A stretch of DNA of 64,000 nt, taken from positions 124,001 through 188,000 of the forward strand of contig PHEQ01000003.1 of assembly GCA_002842985.1 (NCBI GenBank), written 5' to 3'. Within the stretch, counting starts at the first letter, position 1; each line of letters begins with the position of its first letter. The notes beneath the pieces are model-generated. The model made no database searches, had not been told where the DNA came from, and saw nothing but the letters and a program-made list of their open reading frames with translations. The position numbers and the translations under genes were made by a program. Of the stretch, positions 26,535 through 37,900 are shown piece after piece. This DNA is from Alphaproteobacteria bacterium HGW-Alphaproteobacteria-1. GTDB lineage: Bacteria > Pseudomonadota > Alphaproteobacteria > Rhodobacterales > Rhodobacteraceae.

Positions 26535-27424
26535 GCCTTGTCATCACCGGGGCGGGCGGGTTTCTGGGCCGCGCAGTGGCGCGGGACGCGCGGGAGCGCG
26601 GGCATGAGGTGCGGACGCTGACCCGCGCCGATCTGGATCTGGCACGCGACGATCCCGCCCCGGTGCTGGACGGGGTCGATTGCGTGATCCACCTCGCCGG
26701 GTCGCTTTCGGGCGACTGGGCGGATCAGGTGCGCGACACGCTGGGCGGCACCGCGCGGCTGATTGCGGCCTTGCAGGCCATGGCGCTGCCGCCGCGTGTG
26801 GTGCTGGCAAGCTCCATCGTCGTCTATGATGCGGATGCGGGTGGCGTTGTGACCGAGGCGACCCCGCTCGAGGCGGCCCCCGCGCGGCGCGATGCCTATG
26901 CGCGTGCCAAGATCGCGCAGGAGGCGCTGCTGCGCGACAGCGGGTTGCGGCATACGATCCTGCGGCCCGGTGCGATCATGGGGCCGGGAAGGGTGTGGAA
27001 CGCGCATCTGGGGCCCGTGATCGGCGGGGTGCTGGTGCTGATGGAGCGGCGCGGCGAGGTGCCCCTCGTTTCGCTCGGAGATTGCGCGCGGGCCTTCGTC
27101 CTGGCCGCCGAGATGCCGGGGGAGGGCCGCGCGCTCAACATTCTCGGGCGCGACCTGCCCACGCGGGCGCGCTTTGTGGCGGCGGTGCGGCAAGCGGGCT
27201 GGCCGCGCCATGTGGTGCGGCTCAACTGGCGGCTCTTGATGCCGCTGGCCTGGGGGCTCTCACCGATGGGCGACCGGGCGCCGGGGCTATTGCGCCCGAC
27301 CGTTCTGCGCGCGCGGATGCGGCCCGTGCGCTATGATATCGCGGCGGCAGAGGCGGCGCTGGGCTGGGCACCGCAGGATGATTTCGACACGGCGCTGGCA
27401 CGCGCGCGGGAGGGGGAGGGATGA
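26525..27424 (+). CDS. NAD-dependent sugar epimerase/dehydratase (extended SDR)
   Basis: A 299-residue extended short-chain dehydrogenase. The cofactor motif GAGGFLG is at residues 8-14, followed by DCVIHLAGS, VVLASSIVVYDA and the catalytic YARAK with Tyr and Lys. ATG 26525 lies inside the end of the preceding oxidoreductase gene and restores the family N-terminus. Its stop overlaps the next glycosyltransferase by 4 bp. It should epimerise, reduce or dehydrate a nucleotide sugar; the precise reaction is not evident. Confidence 0.88.
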   Translation: MGLSLVITGAGGFLGRAVARDARERGHEVRTLTRADLDLARDDPAPVLDGVDCVIHLAGSLSGDWADQVRDTLGGTARLIAALQAMALPPRVVLASSIVVYDADAGGVVTEATPLEAAPARRDAYARAKIAQEALLRDSGLRHTILRPGAIMGPGRVWNAHLGPVIGGVLVLMERRGEVPLVSLGDCARAFVLAAEMPGEGRALNILGRDLPTRARFVAAVRQAGWPRHVVRLNWRLLMPLAWGLSPMGDRAPGLLRPTVLRARMRPVRYDIAAAEAALGWAPQDDFDTALARAREGEG

Positions 27425-28662
27425 GCCTGCGCATCGCCTATCTGACGGGCGAGTATCCGCGCGCGACTGACACGTTCATCCAACGCGAGGTGGCGGCCCT
27501 GCGCGCGCGCGGCCTGACGGTCGAGACCTGCTCGATGCGCCGGACGGAAGCAGAGCATCACACCGGCCCCGAGCAGCGGACAGAGGCGGCACGCACCTTT
27601 CACGTGCTGGAGGCGACGCTGAACCCCGCGCGCCTGATCGCCGCACATCTGGCGGCGTGGCGCAGGCCGCGGGCGTGGCTGCGGGCCTTGCGGCTTGCCT
27701 GGCGGACAAGCCCTGGCGGGATCAAGCCGACTCTCTATCAACTCATTTATCTGGTCGAGGCTGCTGTTCTGGCCCATCACCTGCGCGTGCGGGGCCTGAC
27801 CCATCTGCACAACCACATTGCCAAGTCGAGCTGCACCGTGGCGATGCTCGCCTCGGAGATGTCGGGCATCCCGTTCAGCTTTACCCTGCACGGGCCGGAT
27901 ATCTTCTACGAGCCCTACCGCTGGCGGCTGGACGAAAAGATCGCGCGGGCGCAGTTTGTGGCCTGCATCAGCCATTTCGCGCGCTCGCAGGCGATGGTGT
28001 TTTCGGGCCCGGTGCATTGGCGCAAGCTGCATATCGTGCATTGCGGGGTCGATCCCGCGCGCTATGACGGGGCTGCGCCAGACGTGCCCGCGCATCTGGT
28101 CTTTGTCGGGCGGCTCGCGGCCGTCAAGGGTGTGCCAATGCTGCTGGAGGCCATGCAGGGGCTGATCGCGGATCATCCCGACCTGCGCCTGACGCTGGTC
28201 GGCGACGGGCCGGAACGTGAAGGCCTGGAGGCGCGGGCGCGAGGCTTGCGCGGCCATGTGGATTTTGCAGGCTACCAGTCGCAGGACGAGGTGGCGGCGC
28301 TGTTGCGAGAGGCGACGGCGCTGGTCCTGCCAAGCTTTGCCGAGGGGCTGCCCGTGGTTCTGATGGAGGCGCTTGCCGCCCGCGTGCCGGTGGTGACGAC
28401 CCGCATCGCGGGGGTAGCGGAACTGGTCGAGGACGAATTGAGCGGGCTCTTGGTGCCGCCCGGTGACGCGGTGGCGCTGCGCGCGGCGCTGGGGCGGGTG
28501 CTGGGCGACCCGGAGATGCGCCGCCGAATGGGTGAGGCCGGGCGCGCGCGGGTGCTCGAAGAGTTCGCCTCCGACCGCGAGGCGGCATGGCTCGCGCAGC
28601 TATTCGAGGGCTACGCAAAGGGCACACCACCCGAGACCCTCAGACCGGAGGGGCGGGCATGA
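27421..28662 (+). CDS. GT4 glycosyltransferase, WcaL/colanic-acid type
   Basis: A 413-residue GT-B enzyme. The N-terminus RIAYLTGEYPRATDTFIQREV and the segment THLHNHIAKSSCTVAMLASE are typical of colanic-acid-type transferases. The C-terminal half has VFVGRLAAVKGVPMLLEAM, VGDGPEREGLEARARG and PSFAEGLPVVLMEALA (E-x7-E). It overlaps the genes on both sides by 4 bp, so it is coupled with the epimerase and the next GT2. Sugar specificity is unknown. Confidence 0.9.
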   Translation: MSLRIAYLTGEYPRATDTFIQREVAALRARGLTVETCSMRRTEAEHHTGPEQRTEAARTFHVLEATLNPARLIAAHLAAWRRPRAWLRALRLAWRTSPGGIKPTLYQLIYLVEAAVLAHHLRVRGLTHLHNHIAKSSCTVAMLASEMSGIPFSFTLHGPDIFYEPYRWRLDEKIARAQFVACISHFARSQAMVFSGPVHWRKLHIVHCGVDPARYDGAAPDVPAHLVFVGRLAAVKGVPMLLEAMQGLIADHPDLRLTLVGDGPEREGLEARARGLRGHVDFAGYQSQDEVAALLREATALVLPSFAEGLPVVLMEALAARVPVVTTRIAGVAELVEDELSGLLVPPGDAVALRAALGRVLGDPEMRRRMGEAGRARVLEEFASDREAAWLAQLFEGYAKGTPPETLRPEGRA

Positions 28663-29612
28663 GCGTCGCCGTGGTGCTGATCGGGCGCAACGAGGGCGCG
28701 CGGCTCAAGGCGTCGCTGGCGTCGCTGAGGGGGCAGCGCATCGTCTATGTCGATAGCGGCTCCACCGATACGAGCGTGGCGGCGGCGCGCGAGGCGGGCG
28801 CCGAGGTGGTGGAACTGGACCCCGCCACACCCTTCACCGCCGCGCGGGCGCGCCATGCGGGGTTTCAGGCGCTCGGGCCGGTGCCGCCCGAATTCGTGCA
28901 ATTCGTCGATGGCGATTGCTCTGTGGTGCCGGGCTGGATCGAGACCGGGCGCGCGGCCTTGCAGAACGACCCAACCCTTGGGCTGGTGACCGGGTGGCGC
29001 AGCGAAATCCATCCCGAGGCGTCGGTCTACAATGCGCTTTGCGATCACGAATGGCACCGTCCGGCGGGCGAGATCACGGCCTGTGGCGGCGACATGATGG
29101 TGCGCAGTCGCGCCTATATTGAGGCGGGGGGCTTTGACGCGCGGGTGATCGCCGCCGAGGATGACGAGTTCTGCCAGCGGATCGCCAAGGCGGGATGGGG
29201 GCTGCGGCGGCTGCCGGTAGAGATGACGCGGCACGATGCCGCGATGGCGCGCTTTGGCCAGTGGTGGCGGCGCGCGGTGCGCTCGGGGCATGGCTTTGCG
29301 CAGGTGGGGGAAATGCGCCCCGGCTATTTCGCGCGCGAGCGGGCGCGGGTCTGGGCCTATGGTCTGGTATTGCCTCTGCTGGCGGTGGCCGGGCTCTTCT
29401 GGCGTCCGTTGCTGGTGGGGGTGTTGGCCGCTTATGCGTTGTCCTATGCCAAGACGGCGCAGGGGCTGCGCAAGTCGGGGATGAGCACGCGGGACGCCCT
29501 GCATCAGGGGATCTTTCTCAGCCTGTCCAAATTTCCAAATCTGATCGGCATCCTGACCTATCATTCGCGTAAATGGCGCGGGGCGGCGATGCGGATCATC
29601 GAATACAAGTGA
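28659..29612 (+). CDS. GT2 glycosyltransferase with C-terminal membrane segments
   Basis: A 317-residue GT-A fold transferase. It starts SVAVVLIGRNEGARLKASL, carries YVDSGSTDTSV and the metal-binding QFVDGDCSV (DxD-like), and later AAEDDEFCQRI. Two hydrophobic segments near residues 225-265 (YGLVLPLLAVAGLFWRPLLV) anchor it to the membrane. ATG 28659 overlaps the previous stop by 4 bp. It ends 10 bp before the fused oxidoreductase-epimerase gene. Confidence 0.88.
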   Translation: MSVAVVLIGRNEGARLKASLASLRGQRIVYVDSGSTDTSVAAAREAGAEVVELDPATPFTAARARHAGFQALGPVPPEFVQFVDGDCSVVPGWIETGRAALQNDPTLGLVTGWRSEIHPEASVYNALCDHEWHRPAGEITACGGDMMVRSRAYIEAGGFDARVIAAEDDEFCQRIAKAGWGLRRLPVEMTRHDAAMARFGQWWRRAVRSGHGFAQVGEMRPGYFARERARVWAYGLVLPLLAVAGLFWRPLLVGVLAAYALSYAKTAQGLRKSGMSTRDALHQGIFLSLSKFPNLIGILTYHSRKWRGAAMRIIEYK

Positions 29613-29622
29613 GCGATTTCTG

Positions 29623-31731
29623 ATGGCGGATAAGGTGATCACTGTGGGGCTTGTCGGCGCGGGCTATATCGCGGGCTGGCACGCGGCGGCGCTGCGGTTC
29701 ACGCCCGGCGCGCGGCTGGCGGCGGTCTGTGACCTGTCTGCGTCTGCGGCGGAGGGTTTGGCGGGCGCGCATGGGGCGCGGGCGTTCACGTCGCTGGACG
29801 AGATGATCGCAAGCGGCGCGGTCGAGGCGGTGCATATCCTGACGCCGCCCGACAGCCACGCCGCATTGGCGCGCAAATGCCTGGCCGCCGGTCTGCATGT
29901 GCTGGTGGAAAAGCCCGTGGCGCTCTCGGGCGAAGAGGCGGCCAGCGTGGCCGAGGCGGCGCGCGCCGCCGGGAGGCACTTTGCCGCCGGGCATAATTTC
30001 CTCGGGCTGCCTGCCTACCGGCGTCTCAAGGCACTGGTTGAGGCAGGGGAACTTGGCCGGGTGTCGAGCGCCGAGATCACCTGGGCCTTTCCGCTGGGAC
30101 CGCTGCGCTCGGGCCCTTTCGGGCTGTGGATGCTGCGCGAGCCTGGGAACCTCTTGCGCGAGTTGGGGCCGCATCTTTTTGCCTTTGCGCATGATCTTTT
30201 CGGCCCTGTGACGGTGACGGGGCTGCATCTCGGCAAGCCCGTGCAACTGCCCGGGGCAGGCATGCGCCCGCAAAGCTGGCGGATCACGGCGCAGGCGGGA
30301 GACGTCGATCTGGCGATCGATCTGCAACTCGTGGAGAGCGTGGATGACCGTTCGCTCACCCTGCGCGGCTCCTCGGGGCTGGCGCGGCTCGATTACGCCG
30401 CCGATGTGCTGACCGTGACCCGCGAGAACACCGCCGATCTGGTGCTCAACCCGTTCCTGCGCGAGATGGGCGGGGCGTGGGCGCATCTGCGCGAGGGGGT
30501 GGCCAATGCCGCGCGGCAGGTCGCATCGCTGAACCGTAAATCGCCCTATGCGCTTGGCTTCATGGGGCTGTTCGAGGCGTTCTATGGCGTGATCCGTGAG
30601 GGTAAACGGCTTGATCCGCGCTTTGACGGCACGGCGGCGGAGGGGGTGATGCGGGCGATTGATGCGGCGCTTGCCCTCATGCCCGATCAGGGGCGCGAGA
30701 TTGTGCGCCGCCGCAAACCAAGCCGCGAACCGAAACCGACGGCGCTGGTGATCGGCGGCACCGGGTTTCTGGGCCGGGACCTCACGCGCGCGCTGGTCGC
30801 GCGGGGCGAGGATGTGCGGGTGCTCTCGCGGGGCGCGCACGGGCCCTTCGACGATCTGCCCGAGAATGTGGAGACCTGCGCCGTTTCCTTGCGCGACGAG
30901 GCGGGGCTCGCCCGCGCGATGGAGGGGGTGGGTGTGGTCTATAACCTCGCCCGCGCGCTTGGCACCTCATGGCAGGACTGCCTTGAGAACGATGTCGGCG
31001 TCTCGGACCGGATCGCACGGGCGGCGCTGGCGGCGGGGGTGGGACGCCTTGTCTATACCGGCACGATTGCCTCCTATGACATGTCGAACCCGCAAACGGT
31101 GATCACCGAATCCACGCCCTTCGCGCAGGATATGAGCGACCGCAATCTCTATGCCCGCTCCAAGGCGGAATGCGAGCGACGGCTCTGGGAGATGCGGCGC
31201 GAGCACGGCCTGGCCGTCACCATCGCGCGACCGGGTATCGTGGTGGGCAATGGCGGGCCGTTGCAGCATTGGGGGATCGGGCGCTGGCACGGGTCCGGGG
31301 CGGTGCGGCTCTGGGGGGCGGGGGACAACCCGCTGCCATTCGTGCTGATCGAGGATGTCTCGGATGCGCTGATCCGCATGGGCAAGAGTGCCTCGGCGGA
31401 AGGGCAATCCTTCAACCTTGTGGGCGACGTGCAGATGTCGGCGCGGGCCTATTTCAACGCCATCCACGCGCGGCTTGGCGCGCGGCTCCGGGTGAGTTCG
31501 GGCAACCTCATGGCGATGTGGGCTGCGGATGCGGTGAAGGCGGCGCTCAAGACATATGCCTTGAAGCGACCCGACGTGGTGCGCGCCTCGCTGGCGGATT
31601 GGCGCTCGCGGGCGCATTACGCGCGCTTCGACAATGCCGCGCCAAAGGCGCTCTTGGGGTGGGCCCCGGTGGCAGAACGAGAGGCTTTCCTGCGGCAGGC
31701 GGTCGATGAGGCGGGGCTGTTCGGATTTTGA
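29623..31731 (+). CDS. Fusion: Gfo/Idh/MocA oxidoreductase + NAD-dependent epimerase
   Basis: A 702-residue two-enzyme fusion. Residues 1-355 are a Gfo/Idh/MocA oxidoreductase (GLVGAGYIAGWH Rossmann motif, EKP at 96-98, GHNFLGLPAYRRLK). Residues 373-702 are an extended SDR (ALVIGGTGFLGRDL, VVYNLARALG, LVYTGTIASYD, catalytic LYARSK near residue 509). A basic linker (RRRKPSREPKP) joins them. It probably channels one nucleotide-sugar intermediate through two steps. The same two activities occur as separate adjacent genes at 25377-27424. ATG 29623 fits both the domain start and the spacing. Confidence 0.9.
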   Translation: MADKVITVGLVGAGYIAGWHAAALRFTPGARLAAVCDLSASAAEGLAGAHGARAFTSLDEMIASGAVEAVHILTPPDSHAALARKCLAAGLHVLVEKPVALSGEEAASVAEAARAAGRHFAAGHNFLGLPAYRRLKALVEAGELGRVSSAEITWAFPLGPLRSGPFGLWMLREPGNLLRELGPHLFAFAHDLFGPVTVTGLHLGKPVQLPGAGMRPQSWRITAQAGDVDLAIDLQLVESVDDRSLTLRGSSGLARLDYAADVLTVTRENTADLVLNPFLREMGGAWAHLREGVANAARQVASLNRKSPYALGFMGLFEAFYGVIREGKRLDPRFDGTAAEGVMRAIDAALALMPDQGREIVRRRKPSREPKPTALVIGGTGFLGRDLTRALVARGEDVRVLSRGAHGPFDDLPENVETCAVSLRDEAGLARAMEGVGVVYNLARALGTSWQDCLENDVGVSDRIARAALAAGVGRLVYTGTIASYDMSNPQTVITESTPFAQDMSDRNLYARSKAECERRLWEMRREHGLAVTIARPGIVVGNGGPLQHWGIGRWHGSGAVRLWGAGDNPLPFVLIEDVSDALIRMGKSASAEGQSFNLVGDVQMSARAYFNAIHARLGARLRVSSGNLMAMWAADAVKAALKTYALKRPDVVRASLADWRSRAHYARFDNAAPKALLGWAPVAEREAFLRQAVDEAGLFGF

Positions 31732-31767
31732 ACGGCCCACAATCCCTGCGTTTCCGTCGCATTGTTG

Positions 31768-31789
31768 CCGGAATTGCGGGGCATATCTG
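31768..31789 (+). promoter_or_regulatory. Possible promoter element before the CpsD-like kinase
   Basis: A segment with the core GGAATTGCGGGGCATA lies 25-46 bp before the kinase start. A similar element is found upstream of the Wzz-like gene on the opposite strand (34264-34287). Confidence 0.3.
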
Positions 31790-31813
31790 TGCCCGATGGC
31801 AGGAGACCCGGCA

Positions 31814-32845
<1,032 letters not shown>

Positions 32846-32850
32846 GCCGC

Positions 32851-34152
32851 TCAGTTCGCCGTCGGCAGTCGCAGGTTAGGGAAGTGTTCCTGCACAAGCC
32901 GGAGGGCGAGGGGCACCACAAGAAGGGCGGCAAGCACCGTGGCCGCTATCCTGAGCGCACGCGCGCGGCGTTCATGGCGCAAGTGCACGACCGGAATGGT
33001 TACGACCGGCGTGATATCCAACTCGTCGCGCAGTTGCTGCGCGGTGCGCAGCTTCGGATTGAGGATTTCCAGCGACAGGGCAAGACCGACGGCGAAGAGC
33101 AGGCTTGCCACGCCGCCTGCCGCCGCGATCTTCTTGCGGCTGGCCGAGACCGGCATGGTCGGCGGCACGGCGGTTTCGAGGATTTCGAAGCGTTCCTGCT
33201 GCTGGCGGTTTTCCAGCACGCTGGCCATTTCCGCCTCCACGCGGGCGCGGGTGATCGTGCCGAGCTGATCCTGAAGCTGGGTCAGGTCCCGATTGAGCGC
33301 GTTCAACTCGCGCTCGACGCGGGGGGCCGTTGCAAGCGCCTGCTCGATCTCGGACATGCGGGCGGTGACAAGGTCGCGCTGCTCGGTCAACTGGCCGATC
33401 TGGCGGGCAAACACCTCCTGCCGCTGGCGGCTGCTCTCGGTTTCCAGCGTGATGATCTCGCGCTCGATACCCAGAAGCGTCTCGCGCAGGGTGGCAAGCT
33501 CGCTGCGCTGAGAGGCCATGGCCTCGGGCAGGGCCTCGGAATTGCCGCGCTTGAACTCGACAATCCGCGCTTCGAGCGCGGTGATCGCGGCATTGACGCG
33601 CTCTTCCTCGGCGGTGAAGAAGCTGAGCGTTTCGCGCACGCTGGCAAGGCGGCGTTCGCGGTTCTGGACAAGGACGGCCGCCACGAAGTCATTGGCCACA
33701 GCGGCGGCCTTGTCGGGATCGTCGAGCGCGACGGTCACACTCAGCCCCGAGGGCGTCGCGGCCTGCGGCGCATAGCCCGGCACACCTACGGAAATCGGCG
33801 TTATCCGCGCGGCGGTGCGCAGCAGGAACACCTTCTGATCCATCGGCAGGTCCGCGCGGTTGCTGAACAGACCGTGTTTCTCGATCATCGCGATGACATG
33901 GTCGCGCGCCATAAGCCGCTGTTCGATCAGTTGCAGGCGCAGGCGGGCGTCGGTGGCGACAAGCTGCGCGCTGGTGCTCGGGTCCACCTGCGGCGTCTCG
34001 ATCTGGATGACGGCGGTTGCCTCGAAGACATGCGACCGGCTGAGCGCGAAGCCGACCGAGAGCACGCAGCCGATCAGCGTCACCATGAAGACAAGCCATT
34101 GACGGCGGCGCAGAAGACGCAAAGCATCGGGAAAGGAAGTGATCGAACTCAC
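32851..34152 (-). CDS. Wzz/GumC-like chain-length determinant
   Basis: A polysaccharide co-polymerase of about 433 residues. A membrane helix (WLVFMVTLIGCVLSVGFAL) near residues 20-38 is followed by the conserved EATAVIQIETPQVDPST and a long periplasmic coiled coil (residues about 180-330, with repeated RE/EL heptads). A Pro-rich VPPTMPVSASRKK segment leads into the second helix, and the cytoplasmic tail holds a third hydrophobic segment. The start is uncertain: GTG 34152 has AGGT upstream, but GTG 34161 and an ATG at 34254 are possible. It is convergent with the CpsD-like kinase, its likely partner, 5 bp apart. Confidence 0.85.
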   Translation of the reverse strand: MSSITSFPDALRLLRRRQWLVFMVTLIGCVLSVGFALSRSHVFEATAVIQIETPQVDPSTSAQLVATDARLRLQLIEQRLMARDHVIAMIEKHGLFSNRADLPMDQKVFLLRTAARITPISVGVPGYAPQAATPSGLSVTVALDDPDKAAAVANDFVAAVLVQNRERRLASVRETLSFFTAEEERVNAAITALEARIVEFKRGNSEALPEAMASQRSELATLRETLLGIEREIITLETESSRQRQEVFARQIGQLTEQRDLVTARMSEIEQALATAPRVERELNALNRDLTQLQDQLGTITRARVEAEMASVLENRQQQERFEILETAVPPTMPVSASRKKIAAAGGVASLLFAVGLALSLEILNPKLRTAQQLRDELDITPVVTIPVVHLRHERRARALRIAATVLAALLVVPLALRLVQEHFPNLRLPTAN

Positions 34153-34263
34153 GGGGCGCACACCTGTCTTTGTCGTGGGGACGTTCCGGCGGGGGCCGCG
34201 TGGCAAAGGTTGCGGGTCGCTGCCCCGTGTCCCCTGCCGACCGAATGCCCCCAAACGACCCTG

Positions 34264-34287
34264 ACAGAATTATGTCCCAATTCCGCC
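34264..34287 (-). promoter_or_regulatory. Possible promoter element before the Wzz-like gene
   Basis: On the reverse strand this reads GGCGGAATTGGGACATAA, followed by TTCTG. It shares GGAATTG...CATA with the element before the kinase gene. It lies in the 199-bp gap between the Wzz-like gene and the phosphopantetheinyl transferase gene. Confidence 0.3.
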
Positions 34288-34351
34288 CCAATCTAGGCGA
34301 TCGGTCACATTTGCGCCATAGTTTATTGGGGCCTCGGCGGAAACACTGTGT

Positions 34352-34987
34352 TCAGGCGGCGCGGATGAGAACAAGTGCGGCAAGATGCGTGGGCGTTGTC
34401 ACCAGATGGCCGTCGATCCGCGCGCCCGCCTGAAAGGGCGCGAAAGCAGGGATGAGGCGGGCGATAAAGCTGCCGTCCGCGTGCAGGGCCACGGTCATGT
34501 CGTGGAATGTCGGGATGGTGCGGATCTGCGCGGAAATGGCCTTGTAGGTGGCTTCCTTGGCGCAAAAGAGCGCGCGCGCCGTGGTCGGGTCGGTGCTCTC
34601 GTCGGGTGTGCAGATCGTGGCGACAAGATCGGCGGGCAGGGGCGTGGCCGGTTCGATGTCAAGGCCGAGCCCGGCCCAATCGTTGCGCCACCCGACCAGC
34701 GCAAGGCAGGTGGTGGCGTCATGGCTGATCGCGCCGGTGAGGGTGGCGGGCCAGAGCGGCGCTCGGTCCGGTCCCATCGGCAGGGCGGCAGGGCCATGGC
34801 CAAGCGTGGCCATCGCAGCCCGTGCGGCGCGGCGTCCGGCGGCGAACTCGCGCAGGCGCGCGGGCACCATCCGGTCGGTGGCGGCCTCTTCCTGCGGCAG
34901 GAGGCCGGTGGCGGGTGCGCGCGGGTCGCCCCCGGCCAGCGCGACGCGCGCGGGCAGGTGCGCACGGAGCCTGTCGCTCAGGCTCAT
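34352..34987 (-). CDS. 4'-phosphopantetheinyl transferase (EntD/Sfp type)
   Basis: A 211-residue enzyme that transfers the 4'-phosphopantetheine arm of CoA to carrier-protein serines. It has the family motifs GLDIEP near residue 108 and FCAKEATYKA near residue 140, plus GAISHD. It is the last gene of the PKS-GT-NRPS operon and overlaps the NRPS stop by 4 bp, so its targets are very probably the two carrier domains in this operon (NRPS Ser near 1419, PKS Ser near 1786). Confidence 0.93.
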   Translation of the reverse strand: MSLSDRLRAHLPARVALAGGDPRAPATGLLPQEEAATDRMVPARLREFAAGRRAARAAMATLGHGPAALPMGPDRAPLWPATLTGAISHDATTCLALVGWRNDWAGLGLDIEPATPLPADLVATICTPDESTDPTTARALFCAKEATYKAISAQIRTIPTFHDMTVALHADGSFIARLIPAFAPFQAGARIDGHLVTTPTHLAALVLIRAA

Positions 34988-37900
34988 CCAGACCGCGCGG
35001 CGCGCATGGCGCGGCGACGCGCCATGGCATCGGCACGACTCCCGGCACGATCATTGGCCGAGGGCGTCGCGGGTGTGGGGGCGGGCACATCGCCGCGCAA
35101 CTCCGCCACCCGCGCGGCCAGCGCCGCCAGTTTCGGGCTGCGGAAAATGTCGGTGATGCTCAACCGCTCCACCCCAAGTTCGGCCCGGATCTCGCGATGC
35201 GCCTGCACCGCCAGAAGCGAATGACCGCCGAGGTCAAAGAAGCTGTCCTGCGGGCCGATATCCGCCACGCCGAGCACCCGCGCCCAGATCGCGGCGATGG
35301 CGCTCTCGGTGCTGTTGGCGGGCGTTATCGCCGCAGGGCGCGCGGGGGGGGGCGCGTTGCGGATTTCGGGGGCGGGCAGGGCCTTGCGGTCCACCTTGCG
35401 GTTGGGGGTCAGCGGAAAGGCGTCGAGCGCCACCAGATGCGCGGGGCGCATATGCGCGGGCAGGCGCGCGGCAAGCGCTGTGCGCACCGTCTCGGGCGTG
35501 GCCGAGCCGCGCAGATAGCCGACGAGGCGCGGATCGCCGGACACGTCCTCGCGCAGGATCACCACCGCCTGATCGACGCCCGGCACCGATTCCATCGCGG
35601 CCTCGATCTCTCCGGGTTCGATGCGATGGCCACGCAGCTTGACCTGCGCATCGGCCCGACCAAGGAAATCGAGCCGCCCGTCCGCGCGCCAGCGCACCAG
35701 ATCGCCGGTGCCGTAGATCCGCCCGTCTGCCCGGAACGGATCTGGGCGAAAACGCTCGGCGGTCAGATCGGCGCGCCCAAGATAGCCGCGCGTCACCCCC
35801 GCGCCGCCGATCCACAACTCGCCGGGTTGGCCCACGGGCAGGGGGGCCATGTCCCGGTCGAGAACGTAGGCCTGCGTATTGGCAATGGGCATGCCGATAT
35901 TGGCGATGGCGTTCTCCGGGTCGGCGGGGCCGCAGGTGGACCAGATCGTTGTCTCGGTCGGGCCATACATGTTGTGGATCTGCGCCGATGTGGCCGCCTG
36001 CAATTCGCGCACCAGGCTTCCCGGCAACGCTTCGCCGCCCAGCAGGAGGTGGCGCAGGTGCGCAAGCGCCGCGCGCGCCTCGTCGTTCAGAGCGATCATG
36101 CGGGCCATCGACGGCGTGCATTGCAGATGCGTGACCTTGTGGCGCAGGATCTGCGCGGCGATCGAGAAGTCGTCCTCGGGGATGGTGCCCACGCGATTGG
36201 ATCGCTCCAGCACCCGCGCCAGTGGCCGCAGCCCGTCGAGCACCTGCCGCGCGGGAATGCCGTAGTCGATCAGGCAGGCCACCTCATCGACGCCGATGCG
36301 CTTGAGCGCCTCCACCCGCGCGACGCAGTCCTCGATGGTGCCGAAGAGGCCCGACTCCTCGAAATACCGCTCGAAGGCGAAATCGAGGATGCCTTCAAGT
36401 TCCTCTTCGGAAAGCGAGCCGAGATCGAGCTGAAAGGCATTGTTCACCCCCTTGGGCCGTTTGAAGGCCGGAAAGGCCCAGGCATACTGCTTGATGAGGC
36501 CCGCAGCCGAGCGCAGGTACTCCTTCATCGGCTCGCGTGCCACGCGCCGCGCCTCGTCGCGGGTCTCGGCGACATAGGTGTGCAGCATCAGCGTCACGGT
36601 AAAGGCGGCCGGGTCATGCCCGGCCTCGCGAAGCGCCGCGCGGTAGAGCATGATCTTGTCACCCACCTCCGGGATGGACTGCCCGAGAAGATGGGTAAGC
36701 ACATTGGCCCCATGCGCGCCGGCCTCGCGCCATGTTTCGGGGTTGCCCGCCGTGGTGACCCATACGGGCAGCACCGTGGACACCGGGCGCGGTTGCGTGA
36801 CGACCTCGTGCATCGTGCCGTCGGCGCGGGCAAAGCCCACGGCCTCACCCTTCCACAGCTTGCGTAGATCGCGGATCGCATCAAACATCGCGGGCTTGTT
36901 GTTGGGTGGTGCGTTCTCCGGGCGCAGGATGAAATCATCGGGATGCCAGCCGCTTGCAATCGCCAGCCCCGCGCGCCCATTGGTCAGGTTGTCGATGACC
37001 GCCCATTCCTCGGCGATGCGGGCGGGATGGTGGAGCGGCGCGACACAGCTTCCGGCGCGCACCGAGAGGTTTTGCGTGACCGCGGCCACGGCGGCGCCGG
37101 TGACGGAGGGGTTGGGGTAAGGGCCGCCAAAGGCGTGAAAATGCCGCTCGGGCGTCCAGACCGCGCAGAAGCCGTGCGTGTCGGCGAATTGCGCGCCTTC
37201 CAGAAGGGTCTTGTATTTGTCGCGCCCCGCGCCGTCGTCATTGCCCCAGTAATAGAGGCTGAACTCCATGCCGCGGTCCGAGGTCGCCAACTGCCCCGAG
37301 GAAACGAGCGCGCGGCTTTCCTCACCGCTGAGCACGACAGTATAGCCCTGCGCCAGCGTATGGAAAAGCTCCAGCACCGAGATATCGAAATTGAGGCTGG
37401 TCACGGCCAGCCATGCAGCCCCCGGCGCGTGCGGGATGCGCGCAGTCATCGCGGCGCAGAAATTGGCAAGGTTGGCATGTGTGACCATCACCCCCTTGGG
37501 CCGCCCGGTCGAGCCGGAGGTGTAGATCACATAGGCCAGGTCCTCGGGGCGGGTTGGGTCTTCGGGCGCGGTCGCGGGCGCGCTCGCCAGGCGCGGATCG
37601 GTGTCGAGATCGAGCCGCACGGCCCCTTCGAGCGCCGTGCCGATATCGCTGCGGGTGACGACCACGCGCGCGCCGCTATCCTCGAGATAGAGCGCAAGCC
37701 GGTCGGGGGGATAGGTCGGGTCCATCGGCACATAGGCCGCGCCCGCCTTCCAGATGGCGAGCACGCAGGCGACCATATCCGCCGAGCGCGGCAGGCAAAG
37801 GCCGACAAGATCGCCGCGCGCCACGCCCATGGCACGCAGCACATGGGCGATGCGGTTCGCGCGCGCATCAAGCGCGGCATGGCTGAGGCGATCCGCCTCG

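Noticed and set aside
36200-37320. Luciferase-like insertion in the NRPS as a sign of misassembly or gene disruption
   Set aside because: The frame is continuous, adenylation motifs resume cleanly after it, and this insertion position is known for the MupA/Atu3671 family.
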